Shown in pieces: positions 34,461-44,447 of a stretch of 64,000 bases of DNA. How positions within the stretch are numbered: position 1 is the stretch's first letter; each line of letters begins with the position of its first letter. The DNA comes from Mycolicibacterium peregrinum. GTDB taxonomy: Bacteria; Actinomycetota; Actinomycetes; Mycobacteriales; Mycobacteriaceae. The DNA is taken from NCBI RefSeq assembly GCF_002102345.1, contig NZ_LQPP01000013.1:1-64000 (forward strand), in the 5' to 3' direction. Position numbers and translations under genes: made by a program. A model generated the notes under the pieces. That model made no database searches. It was not told where the DNA came from and saw only the letters and a program-made list of their open reading frames with translations.

Positions 34461-35605
34461 GTACGCCGCGTACCAATGTGGGCACCGTCGAGGATCTGCA
34501 CGCCTCGGCGGTAAAGGCCTGCGGGCTGCAGGATTTCGGCACCGACGACGACAACTACATCGAAGCGCTCGGGGTGTTGCTGGAGTCCTACCAGCGTGAC
34601 GCCGATCTGACCGAGCTCGGCAGCAAGATGCAGCGCTTCTTCACGCGCAATGCTCTGGTGGCCCGCCTGGTGTCCAACGCGGCGTTCACGCAGTACCCGC
34701 AGCACGCCGAGGTGCCGATCGAGCGGCCCATCTTCGTCACCGGCCTGCCGCGCACGGGGACCACGGTGATCCACCGGCTGCTCACTGCCGATCCCGCGCA
34801 TCAGGGGCTGGAGATGTGGCTGGCGGAGTTCCCACAGCCGCGGCCGCCGCGGGAAACGTGGCCGGACAACCCGGTTTTCAGTGCGCTCGATGCCCGGTTC
34901 AAGCAGGCGCACGAGGAGAACCCCGACTACACCGGTCTGCATTTCATGACCGCCGACGAGGTCGAGGAATGCTGGCAGCTGCTGCGGCAGTCGTTGCACT
35001 CGGTGTCCTACGAGACACTGGCCCATGTGCCGACCTACTCACAGTGGCTGGCGCGCCAGGACTGGACCAAGTCGTATCAGCGGCACCGCAAGAACCTGCA
35101 GCTGATCGGTCTCAACGAGCCCGAGAAGCGTTGGGTGCTCAAGAACCCCAGCCATCTGTTCGCCCTCGACGCGCTGTTCGCGACGTATCCGGACGCGCTG
35201 GTCGTGCAATGCCACCGGCCGGCGGAGACCATCATGGCCTCGATGTGTTCGCTCTCGCAGCACACCACCGCCGGCTGGTCCAACACCTTCACCGGCAACG
35301 TGATCGGCGAAGATGCCATGGAAACCTGGTCGCGCGGCCTGGAGCTGTTCAACACCGAACGGGCCAAGCACGATCCGGCTCAGTTCTGCGATGTGGACTA
35401 CTTCGAATTCATCAAGGATCCGGTGGGCGCTGTGGAAGGCATCTACCGCACCTTCGGGCTGGATTTCACCGATGCCGCCCGCCAGGCGATGATCGATAGC
35501 CACACCGCGAGCCAGCAGGGGCCGCGGGCGCCGAAGCACACCTACTCACTGGCCGACTACGGGTTGACCGACGAGGCGGTCAAGGAGCGGTTCAAGGGGC
35601 TCTAA
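34457..35605 (+). CDS. Sulfotransferase-family protein, Rv3529c-like
   Basis: 382 residues. The PAPS 5'-phosphosulfate loop FVTGLPRTGTT is at about residue 95, and the 3'-phosphate-binding region QCHRPAETIMASMCSL near 254. Family members move sulfate from PAPS to hydroxyls of lipids or steroids. It overlaps the SDR stop (ATGA) and is last in the operon, followed by a strong hairpin. A cognate substrate is not known; a sterol-derived alcohol is plausible from context. Confidence 0.88.
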   Translation: MSTPRTNVGTVEDLHASAVKACGLQDFGTDDDNYIEALGVLLESYQRDADLTELGSKMQRFFTRNALVARLVSNAAFTQYPQHAEVPIERPIFVTGLPRTGTTVIHRLLTADPAHQGLEMWLAEFPQPRPPRETWPDNPVFSALDARFKQAHEENPDYTGLHFMTADEVEECWQLLRQSLHSVSYETLAHVPTYSQWLARQDWTKSYQRHRKNLQLIGLNEPEKRWVLKNPSHLFALDALFATYPDALVVQCHRPAETIMASMCSLSQHTTAGWSNTFTGNVIGEDAMETWSRGLELFNTERAKHDPAQFCDVDYFEFIKDPVGAVEGIYRTFGLDFTDAARQAMIDSHTASQQGPRAPKHTYSLADYGLTDEAVKERFKGL

Positions 35606-35613
35606 TTTCTCCC

Positions 35614-35673
35614 GCGAGCAGACACAAAGCTGCCCCTTTTCCTCGGAAAAGGGGCAGCTTTACGTCTGCTCGC
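35614..35673. terminator. Bidirectional hairpin terminator between convergent operons
   Basis: Two nested inverted repeats: outer arms GCGAGCAGAC (35614-35623) and GTCTGCTCGC (35664-35673), inner arms AAAGCTGCCCCTTTTCC (35626-35642) and GGAAAAGGGGCAGCTTT (35645-35661). The inner stem contains a TTTT run. It lies between the sulfotransferase stop (35605) and the minus-strand Rv3527-like gene stop (35692), so it can end both transcripts. Confidence 0.85.
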
Positions 35674-35691
35674 GCAAAGGGGAACCGGCGG

Positions 35692-36171
35692 TCAACCGTC
35701 GCCGGGGGAGGGCGCCGTGGACACCTCTTCGAGGCACCCTTCGGCGACGGCATGCTTGATGCTGTCGGTCAGCCGCGGGCATGAGCGGGCACGGGCCGGA
35801 TCCCCTCCGCCGGAGCGGATCTCCTCGAATGTCGCACAACGCCGCACGGCCTCGGAATTCCATTGCACCGAGGTGTGTTCTGCGCTGAGCTTCTTTACCT
35901 GCACCGCCACGTGACAGAACCGGCAGTCCACCGAGACCAGGCCCGAAGTCAGGTAGCGCTCGCGGTCGCGTGCACTCGATTCGCGGACCGCGGCCGCGCG
36001 CTGCGGATCGGAGGCGAAATTCGGTGCCTTGGCCCATGTTCCGCCTGGAGAATCGGAGCCGGCGTGATGAGCTCCATCCTGATGATCGTCGTGGCCACCG
36101 TGCAACAACAGCATCGAGCGGGCCAGGTCGTCGACATCTGGCGCCCGGCTCCGCTCGTTGCGTGTGGTCAT
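35692..36171 (-). CDS. Hypothetical protein, Rv3527-like, coupled to kshA
   Basis: 159 residues. No known domain recognised. The N-terminus is His-rich (HGGHDDHQDGAHH), and the C-terminal half has Cys in CRFC, RRCATF, SCPRL and EGCLE, which could bind a metal or an iron-sulfur centre. Its ATG overlaps the kshA stop (ATGA), so the two are translated together. Position and size match Rv3527 of M. tuberculosis. A role as partner or maturation factor of the KshA oxygenase is possible but only inferred from coupling. Confidence 0.8.
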   Translation of the reverse strand: MTTRNERSRAPDVDDLARSMLLLHGGHDDHQDGAHHAGSDSPGGTWAKAPNFASDPQRAAAVRESSARDRERYLTSGLVSVDCRFCHVAVQVKKLSAEHTSVQWNSEAVRRCATFEEIRSGGGDPARARSCPRLTDSIKHAVAEGCLEEVSTAPSPGDG

Positions 36172-37334
36172 CAGCTGGACTGCGCTGTTTCTTTCTCGGC
36201 CGCTTTCTGCTCGGCCTGGACCTTCAGGTTCTCCTCAACCTCCACGTGCCACTTCTCGTTGGCCGCGGTGGTGTCGATCTCCATCTCGAAGCGGTCGGTC
36301 ATGTCGGGCGTGATGTCCGCGACGTCGACGTAGAACTGCTGGTACCAGCGGCGCATCTGGTAGACGGCGCCGTCCTCTTCGACCAGAAGCGGGTTGTCGA
36401 TACGGGTCTTGTGCTTCCAGATCTCGACGTCCTGCATGAAGCCCTGGCTGACGCCGTCGGTCATCGCGTTGGCCAGCTTCTGGGTGGTCTTCTCGTCCAT
36501 GCCCTTGGGCTTTTCGACGATGACGCCCCACTGCAGCATGAAGGCATCCTGGCTCACCGGGTAGTGGCAGTTGATCAGGATCGACTCGGCCTTGTAGCCG
36601 CTGTAGTTGTTGTGCAACCAGTTGATCATGAACGACGGACCGAAGTAGGACGCCTCGGAATCCAGGTGGGACTCCCCGTACTGGGTGCCCATGCCGCCGA
36701 TGTCCTGACGGCCCACGTTGTGCAGGTACTGCGAGGCGATGTGCCCCTCGAAGACGTTCTTGAAGTACGTCGGCAGTCCGTAGTGGATGTAGAAGAAGTG
36801 CGCCATGTCGGTGACGTTGTCGATGATCTCGCGGCAGTTACTGCCTTCGATCAACATCGAGTTCCACTGCCACTCGGTCCACTCGTCGCTGGCGGCCTCG
36901 GGGATCTCGGGGATCTGCACCTCGGGCTGCGGGTCGTTGCCCTCGTGATCGTGCCAGACGAACAGCAGGCCGCCGCGCACGTCGGTGTGCCAGGCCCGGG
37001 TTCGGGCCAGACGAGGGGTGCGCTTGGCGTAGGGGACGAGCTTGCACTTGCCGTCGCCGCCCCAGCGCCAGTCGTGGAACGGGCAGGCCACGGTGTCGCC
37101 CTTGATGGTTCCCTGCGACAGGTCGCCGCCCATGTGCCGGCAGTAGCCGTCGAGGATCTTCAGGTCGCCTTGGGAATCGGCGAACACGACCAGCTTGGTG
37201 CCGAAAATCTCGACAGAGTGCGGCTGACCGTCAAGGAAGTTCTTGACCGGTCCCAGGCAGTGCCAACCCCGCGCGTAGCGGTCTGGCAGGGCGCCGGTGT
37301 CGATCTCTCTGATGCCGGCATGTTCGGTAGTCAC
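36171..37334 (-). CDS. kshA: 3-ketosteroid 9-alpha-monooxygenase, oxygenase subunit KshA
   Basis: 387 residues from GTG 37334 (GGGAGG six bases upstream). Rieske centre: CRHMGGDLSQG and CPFHDW (CxH...CxxH, residues about 66-90). Mononuclear iron site: DNVTDMAHFFYIH (Asp, His, His). KshA with the reductase KshB hydroxylates C9 of androstadienedione-type steroids, opening ring B; it corresponds to Rv3526. A KstR box lies 30 bp upstream. Coupled to the downstream Rv3527-like gene. The C-terminal tail is Glu/Ala-rich and probably disordered. Confidence 0.96.
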   Translation of the reverse strand: MTTEHAGIREIDTGALPDRYARGWHCLGPVKNFLDGQPHSVEIFGTKLVVFADSQGDLKILDGYCRHMGGDLSQGTIKGDTVACPFHDWRWGGDGKCKLVPYAKRTPRLARTRAWHTDVRGGLLFVWHDHEGNDPQPEVQIPEIPEAASDEWTEWQWNSMLIEGSNCREIIDNVTDMAHFFYIHYGLPTYFKNVFEGHIASQYLHNVGRQDIGGMGTQYGESHLDSEASYFGPSFMINWLHNNYSGYKAESILINCHYPVSQDAFMLQWGVIVEKPKGMDEKTTQKLANAMTDGVSQGFMQDVEIWKHKTRIDNPLLVEEDGAVYQMRRWYQQFYVDVADITPDMTDRFEMEIDTTAANEKWHVEVEENLKVQAEQKAAEKETAQSS

Positions 37335-37363
37335 GGTGGGCCTCCCGTATCGGTGCTCTTAAC

Positions 37364-37377
37364 TAGAACACGTTACA
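37364..37377. promoter_or_regulatory. KstR operator box upstream of kshA
   Basis: TAGAACACGTTACA matches TnnAACnnGTTnnA exactly and lies 30 bp before the GTG start of kshA, in the gap between kshA and the lipoprotein gene. Both genes read leftward, so kshA is the regulated one. Confidence 0.88.
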
Positions 37378-37441
37378 GTTTTCGGCGCCCTCCTGGCAAT
37401 AATTCAGGCGTGACCTGCGGCATACCCCTCGTGAACGGCTT

Positions 37442-38077
37442 CTACTCCCGCTCCGGAAGACCGATTCGCAGAGCGATCTGCTGCATGCGTCCCACGCTGG
37501 CCACCGTCTGCGGCGGTACCGGATCGTCCGGGTTGCTGTCGAACTCCAGGCGTACGACCGCGCGGCCCTGGGTGTACATCAACAGAGTCACCGCCTTGGA
37601 GCCGTCGGGTGCGGTCCCCGAGATGACGGTGCCGTTAGAACCCACCGGCACCGGTTGCGGCTGCCCGCCGGTGACCATCGTGCTGACGGCCGCAGAGGCC
37701 TGCTTGAGCGTGGCGGACGCAGTGGCGGCATCCGGGTAGATCAGGATCGTGTCGGCGATCGCCCTCGTGTCGTCGGCGTTGACGAACAACGCACTGGCGC
37801 CGGACTGACCGTCGGGATTGACGTTGCTGGACCGCGCGGTGAACGATTCCGGCGGAATGCTGACATCCTCGGCCTGCAGCAGCAGGTGGCTGTAGTCGGA
37901 CGCCTCTGATTTCGACGACTTCGGCGTCGCCGTCGAGGACGGTGAGGACGGCGTGGCCACCCACGGCGAACTCGGTGAATCAGCGGCCGGAGAGCACGCT
38001 GCGGCCGTGCCGACGATGGCCGTGGCAAGACCGATGGTGAGCAGGAACTTGGGGCGGGTAATTGTCGTGAGCGACAT
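37442..38077 (-). CDS. Putative secreted lipoprotein of unknown function
   Basis: 211 residues. Signal peptide of lipoprotein type: basic start, hydrophobic residues 11-27, and a lipobox-like TAAAC with Cys28. A Ser/Pro/Thr-rich linker (about 30-58) leads to a globular domain with no cysteines. No enzyme motif recognised. It lies upstream of kshA in the same direction but has its own spacing, with the KstR box between the two, and is divergent from the gamma-carbonic-anhydrase-like gene. In M. tuberculosis this neighbourhood holds the membrane protein Rv3524; the relation of the two is uncertain. Confidence 0.75.
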   Translation of the reverse strand: MSLTTITRPKFLLTIGLATAIVGTAAACSPAADSPSSPWVATPSSPSSTATPKSSKSEASDYSHLLLQAEDVSIPPESFTARSSNVNPDGQSGASALFVNADDTRAIADTILIYPDAATASATLKQASAAVSTMVTGGQPQPVPVGSNGTVISGTAPDGSKAVTLLMYTQGRAVVRLEFDSNPDDPVPPQTVASVGRMQQIALRIGLPERE

Positions 38078-38138
38078 AGTTACTGTTCAGGGTACGCGTC
38101 GTCGCGCTGACGCCGGTTTCCTGCGGTATATGTGGACG

Positions 38139-38663
38139 ATGCCGCTGTATTCGTTCGAGGGCCGTTCGCCCGTGGTTGACCCGAGTGCGTTCGTGGCCCC
38201 AACGGCGACTTTGATCGGCAACGTGACAGTCGAGGCGGGCGCCTCGGTGTGGTTCAACACCGTGCTGCGCGGCGACTTCGCCCCGATCGTCGTCCGTGAG
38301 GGCGCCAACGTTCAGGACGGGTCGGTGCTGCACGCCCCGCCGGGAATCCCGGTCGACATCGGTCCCGGCGCGACGGTTGCCCACATGTGCGTCGTACACG
38401 GCGCACACGTGGGAGAGGAGGCGCTGATCGCCAACCACTGCACGGTGCTCGACGGGGCGGTGATCGGGCGACGCAGCCTGATCGCGGCACATTCGCTGGT
38501 GGTCGGCGGCACCAAGATCCCCGACGAGGTGTTGGTCACCGGTGCGCCCGCGAAGATCCGGGGACCGATCGCGGGCACCGGCGCACATACCTGGATACAG
38601 AGCAACCCGGCGGCGTACCGGGAACTGGCCCAGCGTTACCTGTCGGGCCTCGCCGAGCTCTAG
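38139..38663 (+). CDS. Gamma-carbonic anhydrase-like left-handed beta-helix protein, Rv3525c-like
   Basis: 174 residues from ATG 38139 (MPLYSFEG), the family start; ATG 38130 would add three residues. Hexapeptide repeats build a left-handed beta-helix. Metal-binding His candidates are in VLHAP, VAHMCVVHG and NHCTVLDG. The family binds Zn or Fe and includes true carbonic anhydrases and inactive relatives. It corresponds to Rv3525c in the KstR neighbourhood. Its stop shares the tetranucleotide CTAG with the stop of the opposing SnoaL-like gene, so the two convergent genes overlap by 4 bp. Confidence 0.9.
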   Translation: MPLYSFEGRSPVVDPSAFVAPTATLIGNVTVEAGASVWFNTVLRGDFAPIVVREGANVQDGSVLHAPPGIPVDIGPGATVAHMCVVHGAHVGEEALIANHCTVLDGAVIGRRSLIAAHSLVVGGTKIPDEVLVTGAPAKIRGPIAGTGAHTWIQSNPAAYRELAQRYLSGLAEL

Positions 38664-39091
38664 GCCTCGATCTTCTCGGCGCTCGCGCGGTCCACTTCCC
38701 AGAACGCCCGCAGCGCGACCATCTGCCCCTCGTCGTTCACCCGGTAGGTGAACACACCCGGGGTGGTGATCCGGTGCCCGCCCATGGTGGTGACGATGCT
38801 GCCGACGTTGGCTTCCTCGTTTCCGCACTGGAACGTGTCGAGAAACTTGAACTCGAGGTTGTCCGTCGGGGCGATGGCCTTGTCCCAGAACGCCGCGATG
38901 GCCTCCTTGCCCTGGTGGCCCTTGCCTTCGGGATCGAAGAACGAGGGCCCGATGGGATCCTGGACGATTGCGTCGTCGGCGAAATTGTCCAGCCAGGCCT
39001 GCTTGTCCCGAGCGGCAACCGCATCCCGGGATCGCTTGCCTGCCAGATGCGCCGGGTGCAAGGGATCGGTGACCCGATTAGATTCAGCCAT
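38660..39091 (-). CDS. SnoaL/ketosteroid-isomerase-like (NTF2-fold) protein
   Basis: 143 residues from ATG 39091. NTF2-like fold signature: AVAARDKQAWLDNFADDAIVQDPIGP, then KGKEAIAAFWD-type and a C-terminal sheet ending in LRAFWEVDR. The family includes delta5-3-ketosteroid isomerase, limonene epoxide hydrolase and polyketide cyclases. It starts one base after the stop of the LLM gene and is last of the DUF35-ltp4-ltp3-LLM-SnoaL series. Isomerase or hydratase action on a sterol intermediate is plausible; catalytic residues cannot be assigned with certainty. Confidence 0.82.
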   Translation of the reverse strand: MAESNRVTDPLHPAHLAGKRSRDAVAARDKQAWLDNFADDAIVQDPIGPSFFDPEGKGHQGKEAIAAFWDKAIAPTDNLEFKFLDTFQCGNEEANVGSIVTTMGGHRITTPGVFTYRVNDEGQMVALRAFWEVDRASAEKIEA

Positions 39092-39092
39092 G

Positions 39093-39976
39093 TCAGTCCT
39101 GCCAGCCGGAGTGGATGTACGTGTCGGCGAACCGCTTGAGCGAATCCTGCTTCTTCTCCAACGGGGCATCGAAGCCCAGGCCCTCGAGCATCCACGGGAT
39201 CACGATGTTGTCGGTGATCCCGGCCGCGGCGAGCTCACGGTGCCCGTCGAGGTCGAACTTGTCGATGCACACCGCCTGGAACTCGAAAGGCTCGCCAGCC
39301 CGGCCGTATTCGGCGCGCAATTTGTTGAGCGCCGTCACGGTCTCACCCAGCTGTGCACACGTCATCATCGCGCTGGTCCAGCCGTCACCGACCCGCGCTG
39401 CGCGCTTGAGGGCGACCGGGGTGTGCCCGCCGACGTAGAACGGGACGGGCTCGGACGGGGCCGGGCTCATCTGCAGACGCTCGAAATCGTAGAACTCACC
39501 GTGGAACTCGACCATGCCGCCGCCGAGTACGAGCTTGAGCACCTCGATCATCTCGTCGACCCGCGCGCCCCGCTTGGCGAACGGAACCCCACACCACTCG
39601 AATTCCTCCGGTGCCCATCCGATTCCGACGCCGAACCCGAACCGGTTGTTGGTCAGATTGGCCACGGAACCGACCTGGCGGGCCAGCAGCAGTGGATTGC
39701 GCGAGCCGAGCTTCATGACGTTGGTGTAGAACCGCAACGTCGAGGTCGCCGCACCCATCGAGGCCGCCGCGATCAGCGGGTCAACCCAAGGGGTGTCGGC
39801 ATTCCACATCCGCGAGCCGTCCGGGGTGTACGGATAGTCCGCGGCCTGCTTCTCCATGTAGAACAGCGAGTCCGGCAACGCGATCGAATCGAACCCGACT
39901 TCCTCAGCGGTGCGGGCCAATCCGGTCAGGTGCTCGAGCGGGCCCATGGCCACGCTGAGCGTGTACTTCATGCGGG

Positions 39977-39980
<4 letters not shown>
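39093..39980 (-). CDS. LLM-class (probably F420-dependent) oxidoreductase
   Basis: 295 residues from ATG 39980, which overlaps the ltp3 stop (ATGA); ATG 39971 (MKYTLSVAMG) is an alternative three codons in. TIM-barrel of the luciferase-like monooxygenase class: GFDSIALPDS, TLRFYTNVMKLGSRNP, NRFGFGVGIGWAPEEF and VPFYVGGHTPVALKRAARVGDGW. It probably uses F420 as in mycobacterial relatives; FMN cannot be excluded. It is distinct from the second LLM gene at 43284. Embedded in the thiolase operon, so likely acts on the same sterol side-chain or ring intermediates. Confidence 0.88.
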
Positions 39981-41160
<1,180 letters not shown>

Positions 41161-41161
<1 letters not shown>

Positions 41162-42222
41162 TATTTGCCCTCCAGGACCGCGACCAGATTCTGTTGCAGC
41201 GCAGCGCCACTCGTGGCGTGCGCGAGCACGCGCCCGGCCGAGCCGGAGAAGATGTGCTGCGCGGCGAAACCGATGCGCTCCAGGCCTGCGGAGAACATCG
41301 GGTTGGCGGCCAGCGCGCCGCCGGAGGGATTGATCTTGGTGGCATCGCCCAGACCGATCGCCTCGGTGAGGATCAGCTGCTGATGGGTGAACGGGGCGTA
41401 GATCTCGGCCACCTCGATCGAGCTCACGTCGCCACCGGTGGCGACCTGCGCCGACGCGGCGGTCGACGTGGAGACGGTCAGGTCACGGGCGCCCAGTACC
41501 GGGGTCTCGATACGGTGCTCGAAACCGGTGATCCAGGCCGGGTTCTCGCGTAGCTCACGGGCCCGGTCGCCGGCGGCCAGCACGATGGCCGAGGCGCCGT
41601 CGGTGATCGGAGCGATGTCGTGGCGGCGCAGCGGGTCGGCGAAGAACGGGCGGTCCAGCAACTCGGCGACCGACGACGCGGATTCCACCGAGTCCACCCG
41701 GTCGGCCACTGCGAACGAGTCCAGGGCCACCTGCGCCATCTGCTCAGCGGTCCACTTGCCGGCATCCAGGCCGAACCGGGCCTGCAGCCCGGCAGTCGAC
41801 ACCGCATCGGGCCACAGCGGCGCAACGGTGTAGGGGTCGGTCTGCAGAGCCAGCACTCGGCGCAGCACACCTGCCGAGGACTTGCCGAAGCCGTAGACCA
41901 GCGCGGTATCCACCTCGCCGGTGAGTATCTTGATGTAGGCCTCGTACAGCGCCCAGGCCGCGTCCATCTCGACATGCGATTCATTGATCGGCGGCACCGC
42001 GCCGATCGAGTCGATCGCCGAGATGAACGAGAAGGCCCGGCCGGCAAGGTAGTCCGAGGATCCGGAGCACCAGAAGCCGATGTCCGTCTGCTGTAGGCCG
42101 AGTTCGTCGAAGAGCCGGCCGAAGCAGGGCATCAACATCTCGACGCCGTTGGTGGTGCCATCAGTGCGGCGCACATGCGGGGCATGGGCGAATCCGACGA
42201 CAGCGACATCACGAAGAGTCAT
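41161..42222 (-). CDS. ltp4: Thiolase-fold SCP-x-like aldolase, Ltp4 (Rv3522-like)
   Basis: 353 residues from ATG 42222, preceded by AAGGGA at normal spacing; the longer frame to 42279 would overlap DUF35. Thiolase fold with ESHVEMDAAWALYEAYIKI, ITDGASAIVLAAGDR and the NPSGGALAANPMFSAGL region near residue 300, where thiolases place a catalytic loop. It corresponds to Rv3522. Lies 13 bp after the DUF35 stop and is followed directly by ltp3, so the three probably form one complex that cleaves branched sterol side-chain beta-hydroxyacyl-CoA. Confidence 0.92.
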
Positions 42223-42235
42223 GTGGGGGTTCCCT

Positions 42236-43225
42236 TTACAGGTGGTGCTTGTAGCTGTCGTAATCGGCGTCGGGCTCACCCGTCGGCCGGAAATGCGAGA
42301 TGTTGTCGATGCCGAGGCCCCATTCCTCCCGGGGCTTCCACACGGCTTCGACCCTCATCCCCATCCGGACTTCGGACGCGTCGATGTCGGTCACGAGATG
42401 CAGGAACGGAATGTCGGCACCGTCGAGCAGCACGTAGGCCGCGACGTACGGCGGCTTGATGCGCTGACCGGCGAACGGGATGTTGATGATCGCGAACGTG
42501 GTGACCGTGCCCTTGTCGACGAGCTCCACGAACTGGTCGAGTTCCTTGCCGGTGGCCGGGTCGGCTTCCTTCGGCGGGAAGTACACCTTGCCGGTGTCTC
42601 CGGTGCGTGCGCCGAGCAGTTTGCCGTCGCGCAGACCCCGGAGGTAAGTGCTCTCCGGCTGAGAAGCCGTGTGTTGGATCTCGATGTTGGACGGGGTGAC
42701 CTGCATGGTGACCGGATCGCGATCGTCGCTGACCGGCGGAACCTCTTCAGGTGTCTCGCCAGGGACGAAGTAGGCGATGTCGGTGATCGCACCCACCGGC
42801 TCGTCGACCCAGTGCGCGTGCACCCGGGCACCTGAGCTGAGTTCGCCTTCTTTCACGTCCACGGCATGCAGGAGCGGCGTATCGGCGCCGTCGAGCTTGA
42901 TCAACGCCCAGGCGAACGGCCGGTCCAGCGGCTGGCCTTCCAGCGGCGTGGGTTGCCAGGTCCAGGACACCACGGTCCCGACACTGGACACGGGAACGAC
43001 CTCGGTCAGGGCCTCGTAGGTGACCGGGTCATACTCAGCGGGTGGCACGTGCACGCGTCCGTCAGAACCGCGCACGCCGACGATCCGGCGCTCACGCAGG
43101 GCAGTGAAGAACTGGCTGAGCAGTGGGCCCACTGAACGGGTGTAGTCAAAAGACAGTTTCAGTGGCGCGGAAAGTGGCGGCTCACGGTGATCTGTCGAGG
43201 CCGGGCGGCTTTGGCTGGCTGTCAC
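42236..43225 (-). CDS. Tandem DUF35/OB-fold protein, aldolase partner (Rv3521-like)
   Basis: 329 residues from GTG 43225. Two DUF35-like halves: each has a short helical start (FFTALRERRIVGVRGSDGRVHVPP near 39; TYLRGLRDGKLLGARTGDTGKVYFPP near 190) followed by an OB-fold with LDGADTPLLHAVD or LDGADIPFLHLVT. DUF35 proteins normally carry a four-Cys zinc ribbon in that first part; this protein has no cysteine at all, so both ribbons have lost the metal. DUF35 proteins bind the acyl-CoA and activate SCP-x thiolases. First gene of the ltp4-ltp3 operon, with a KstR box just upstream. Confidence 0.9.
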   Translation of the reverse strand: MTASQSRPASTDHREPPLSAPLKLSFDYTRSVGPLLSQFFTALRERRIVGVRGSDGRVHVPPAEYDPVTYEALTEVVPVSSVGTVVSWTWQPTPLEGQPLDRPFAWALIKLDGADTPLLHAVDVKEGELSSGARVHAHWVDEPVGAITDIAYFVPGETPEEVPPVSDDRDPVTMQVTPSNIEIQHTASQPESTYLRGLRDGKLLGARTGDTGKVYFPPKEADPATGKELDQFVELVDKGTVTTFAIINIPFAGQRIKPPYVAAYVLLDGADIPFLHLVTDIDASEVRMGMRVEAVWKPREEWGLGIDNISHFRPTGEPDADYDSYKHHL

Positions 43226-43233
43226 CCATCGAG

Positions 43234-43247
43234 TAGAACAGGTTCTA
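43234..43247. promoter_or_regulatory. KstR operator box between DUF35 and the LLM oxidoreductase
   Basis: TAGAACAGGTTCTA matches TnnAACnnGTTnnA exactly and is itself palindromic apart from the centre. It lies 9 bp before the DUF35 GTG and 37 bp before the LLM ATG (43284), so it can control both divergent operons. Confidence 0.9.
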
Positions 43248-43283
43248 ACAATCGTGGCAAGGACACGTGGGAAGGCAATCTAA

Positions 43284-44315
43284 ATGAAGCTGGGTCTGCA
43301 ACTCGGATACTGGGGCGCACAGCCGCCGACCAATCACGCCGAACTCGTCGCTGCCGCCGAGGCGGAGGGCTTCGACACGGTCTTCACCGCTGAGGCCTGG
43401 GGCTCGGATGCCTACACGCCGCTGGCCTGGTGGGGCCGGGAAACCACCCGCATGCGGCTGGGTACCTCGGTCATCCAGATGTCCGCCCGCACCCCCACCG
43501 CGTGTGCGATGGCCGCGCTGACGCTGGATCACCTCTCCGGCGGCCGCCACATCCTCGGCCTCGGTGTGTCCGGACCGCAGGTGGTCGAGGGTTGGTACGG
43601 GGCCAAGTTCCCGAAGCCGCTGGCCCGCACCCGCGAATACATCGACATCCTGCGTCAGGTCTGGGCGCGCGAGGCTCCGGTGCACAGCGACGGCCCGCAC
43701 TACCCGCTGCCGTTGACCGGCGAGGGCACCACCGGCCTGGGCAAGAACCTCAAGCCCATCACCCATCCGCTGCGCGCCGACATCCCGGTGATGCTGGGTG
43801 CCGAGGGGCCCAAGAACGTCGCGATGGCCGCCGAGATCGCCGACGGCTGGCTGCCCATCTTCTACTCGCCGCGCATCGCCGGCATGTACAACGAGTGGCT
43901 CGATGAGGGATTCGCCCGGCCCGGCGCCCGGCGCACCCGGGAGACCTTCGAGATCTGTGCCACCGCGCAGGTCGTGGTCACCGACGACCGGCCGGCGATC
44001 ATGGAACTGATGAAGCCGCACCTCGCGCTGTACATGGGCGGGATGGGCTCTGAGGACACCAACTTCCACGCTGAGGTCTACCGCCGGATGGGGTACGCGG
44101 AGGTCGTCGACGACGTCACCAAGCTGTTCCGCAGTGACCGTAAAGACGAGGCCGCCAAGATCATTCCCGACGAATTGGTCGATGATTCGGCGATCGTCGG
44201 TAACCTCGACTACGTCAAGGAGCAGATCAAGGCCTGGGAGGCCTCGGGCGTGACGATGATGGTGGTCGGTGCCCGGTCTGTCGAACAGATCAAGGACCTC
44301 GCCGCCCTGGTGTAG
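43284..44315 (+). CDS. LLM-class F420-dependent oxidoreductase, Rv3520c-like
   Basis: 343 residues, ATG with GGGAAGG eight bases upstream. Luciferase-like TIM barrel: MKLGLQLGYWGAQ, TVFTAEAWGSDAYTPL, LGTSVIQMSARTP, RHILGLGVSGPQVVEGWYG and IPVMLGAEGPKNVAMAAEIADGWLP. It matches Rv3520c, annotated as an F420-dependent enzyme. Divergent from DUF35-ltp4-ltp3 with a shared KstR box. The substrate is not known; a redox step on a sterol catabolite is inferred. Followed by a strong hairpin before the next gene. Confidence 0.93.
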   Translation: MKLGLQLGYWGAQPPTNHAELVAAAEAEGFDTVFTAEAWGSDAYTPLAWWGRETTRMRLGTSVIQMSARTPTACAMAALTLDHLSGGRHILGLGVSGPQVVEGWYGAKFPKPLARTREYIDILRQVWAREAPVHSDGPHYPLPLTGEGTTGLGKNLKPITHPLRADIPVMLGAEGPKNVAMAAEIADGWLPIFYSPRIAGMYNEWLDEGFARPGARRTRETFEICATAQVVVTDDRPAIMELMKPHLALYMGGMGSEDTNFHAEVYRRMGYAEVVDDVTKLFRSDRKDEAAKIIPDELVDDSAIVGNLDYVKEQIKAWEASGVTMMVVGARSVEQIKDLAALV

Positions 44316-44330
44316 GTCGGTTTCCAGCCG

Positions 44331-44388
44331 CGAACAGACGCGCCGGTACCCGTGAATGCGCGTTTTCGGGTACGTCCGCGTCTGTTCG
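44331..44388. terminator. Long hairpin downstream of the LLM gene
   Basis: Outer arms CGAACAGACGCG (44331-44342) and CGCGTCTGTTCG (44377-44388) are perfect complements; GTACCC (44346-44351) and GGGTAC (44368-44373) pair inside. It starts 15 bp after the stop. No clear U-run follows, so termination is likely but not certain. The outer arms resemble those of the hairpin at 35614. Confidence 0.7.
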
Positions 44389-44396
44389 TTCCCGAT

Positions 44397-44427
44397 GAGT
44401 AGACACTATGTTGCAACCTGTCTACTC
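44397..44427. promoter_or_regulatory. 9-bp inverted repeat upstream of the ADC-like/cyp142 operon
   Basis: GAGTAGACA (44397-44405) and TGTCTACTC (44419-44427) are perfect complements with a 13-bp spacer containing GTTGCAAC. It lies 20 bp before the GTG start at 44448, where a repressor could bind. It is not a KstR box (no AACnnGTT). Confidence 0.5.
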
Positions 44428-44447
44428 GAGGTTCTAGATTCTCTGGT

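Noticed and set aside
37442..38077. Calling the lipoprotein Rv3524
   Set aside because: Position is similar, but length and the lipoprotein signal differ from what I recall of Rv3524, and no decisive motif is present.
44397..44427. KstR box before the decarboxylase-like gene
   Set aside because: The dyad has no AACnnGTT core; recorded instead as a separate unknown operator candidate.
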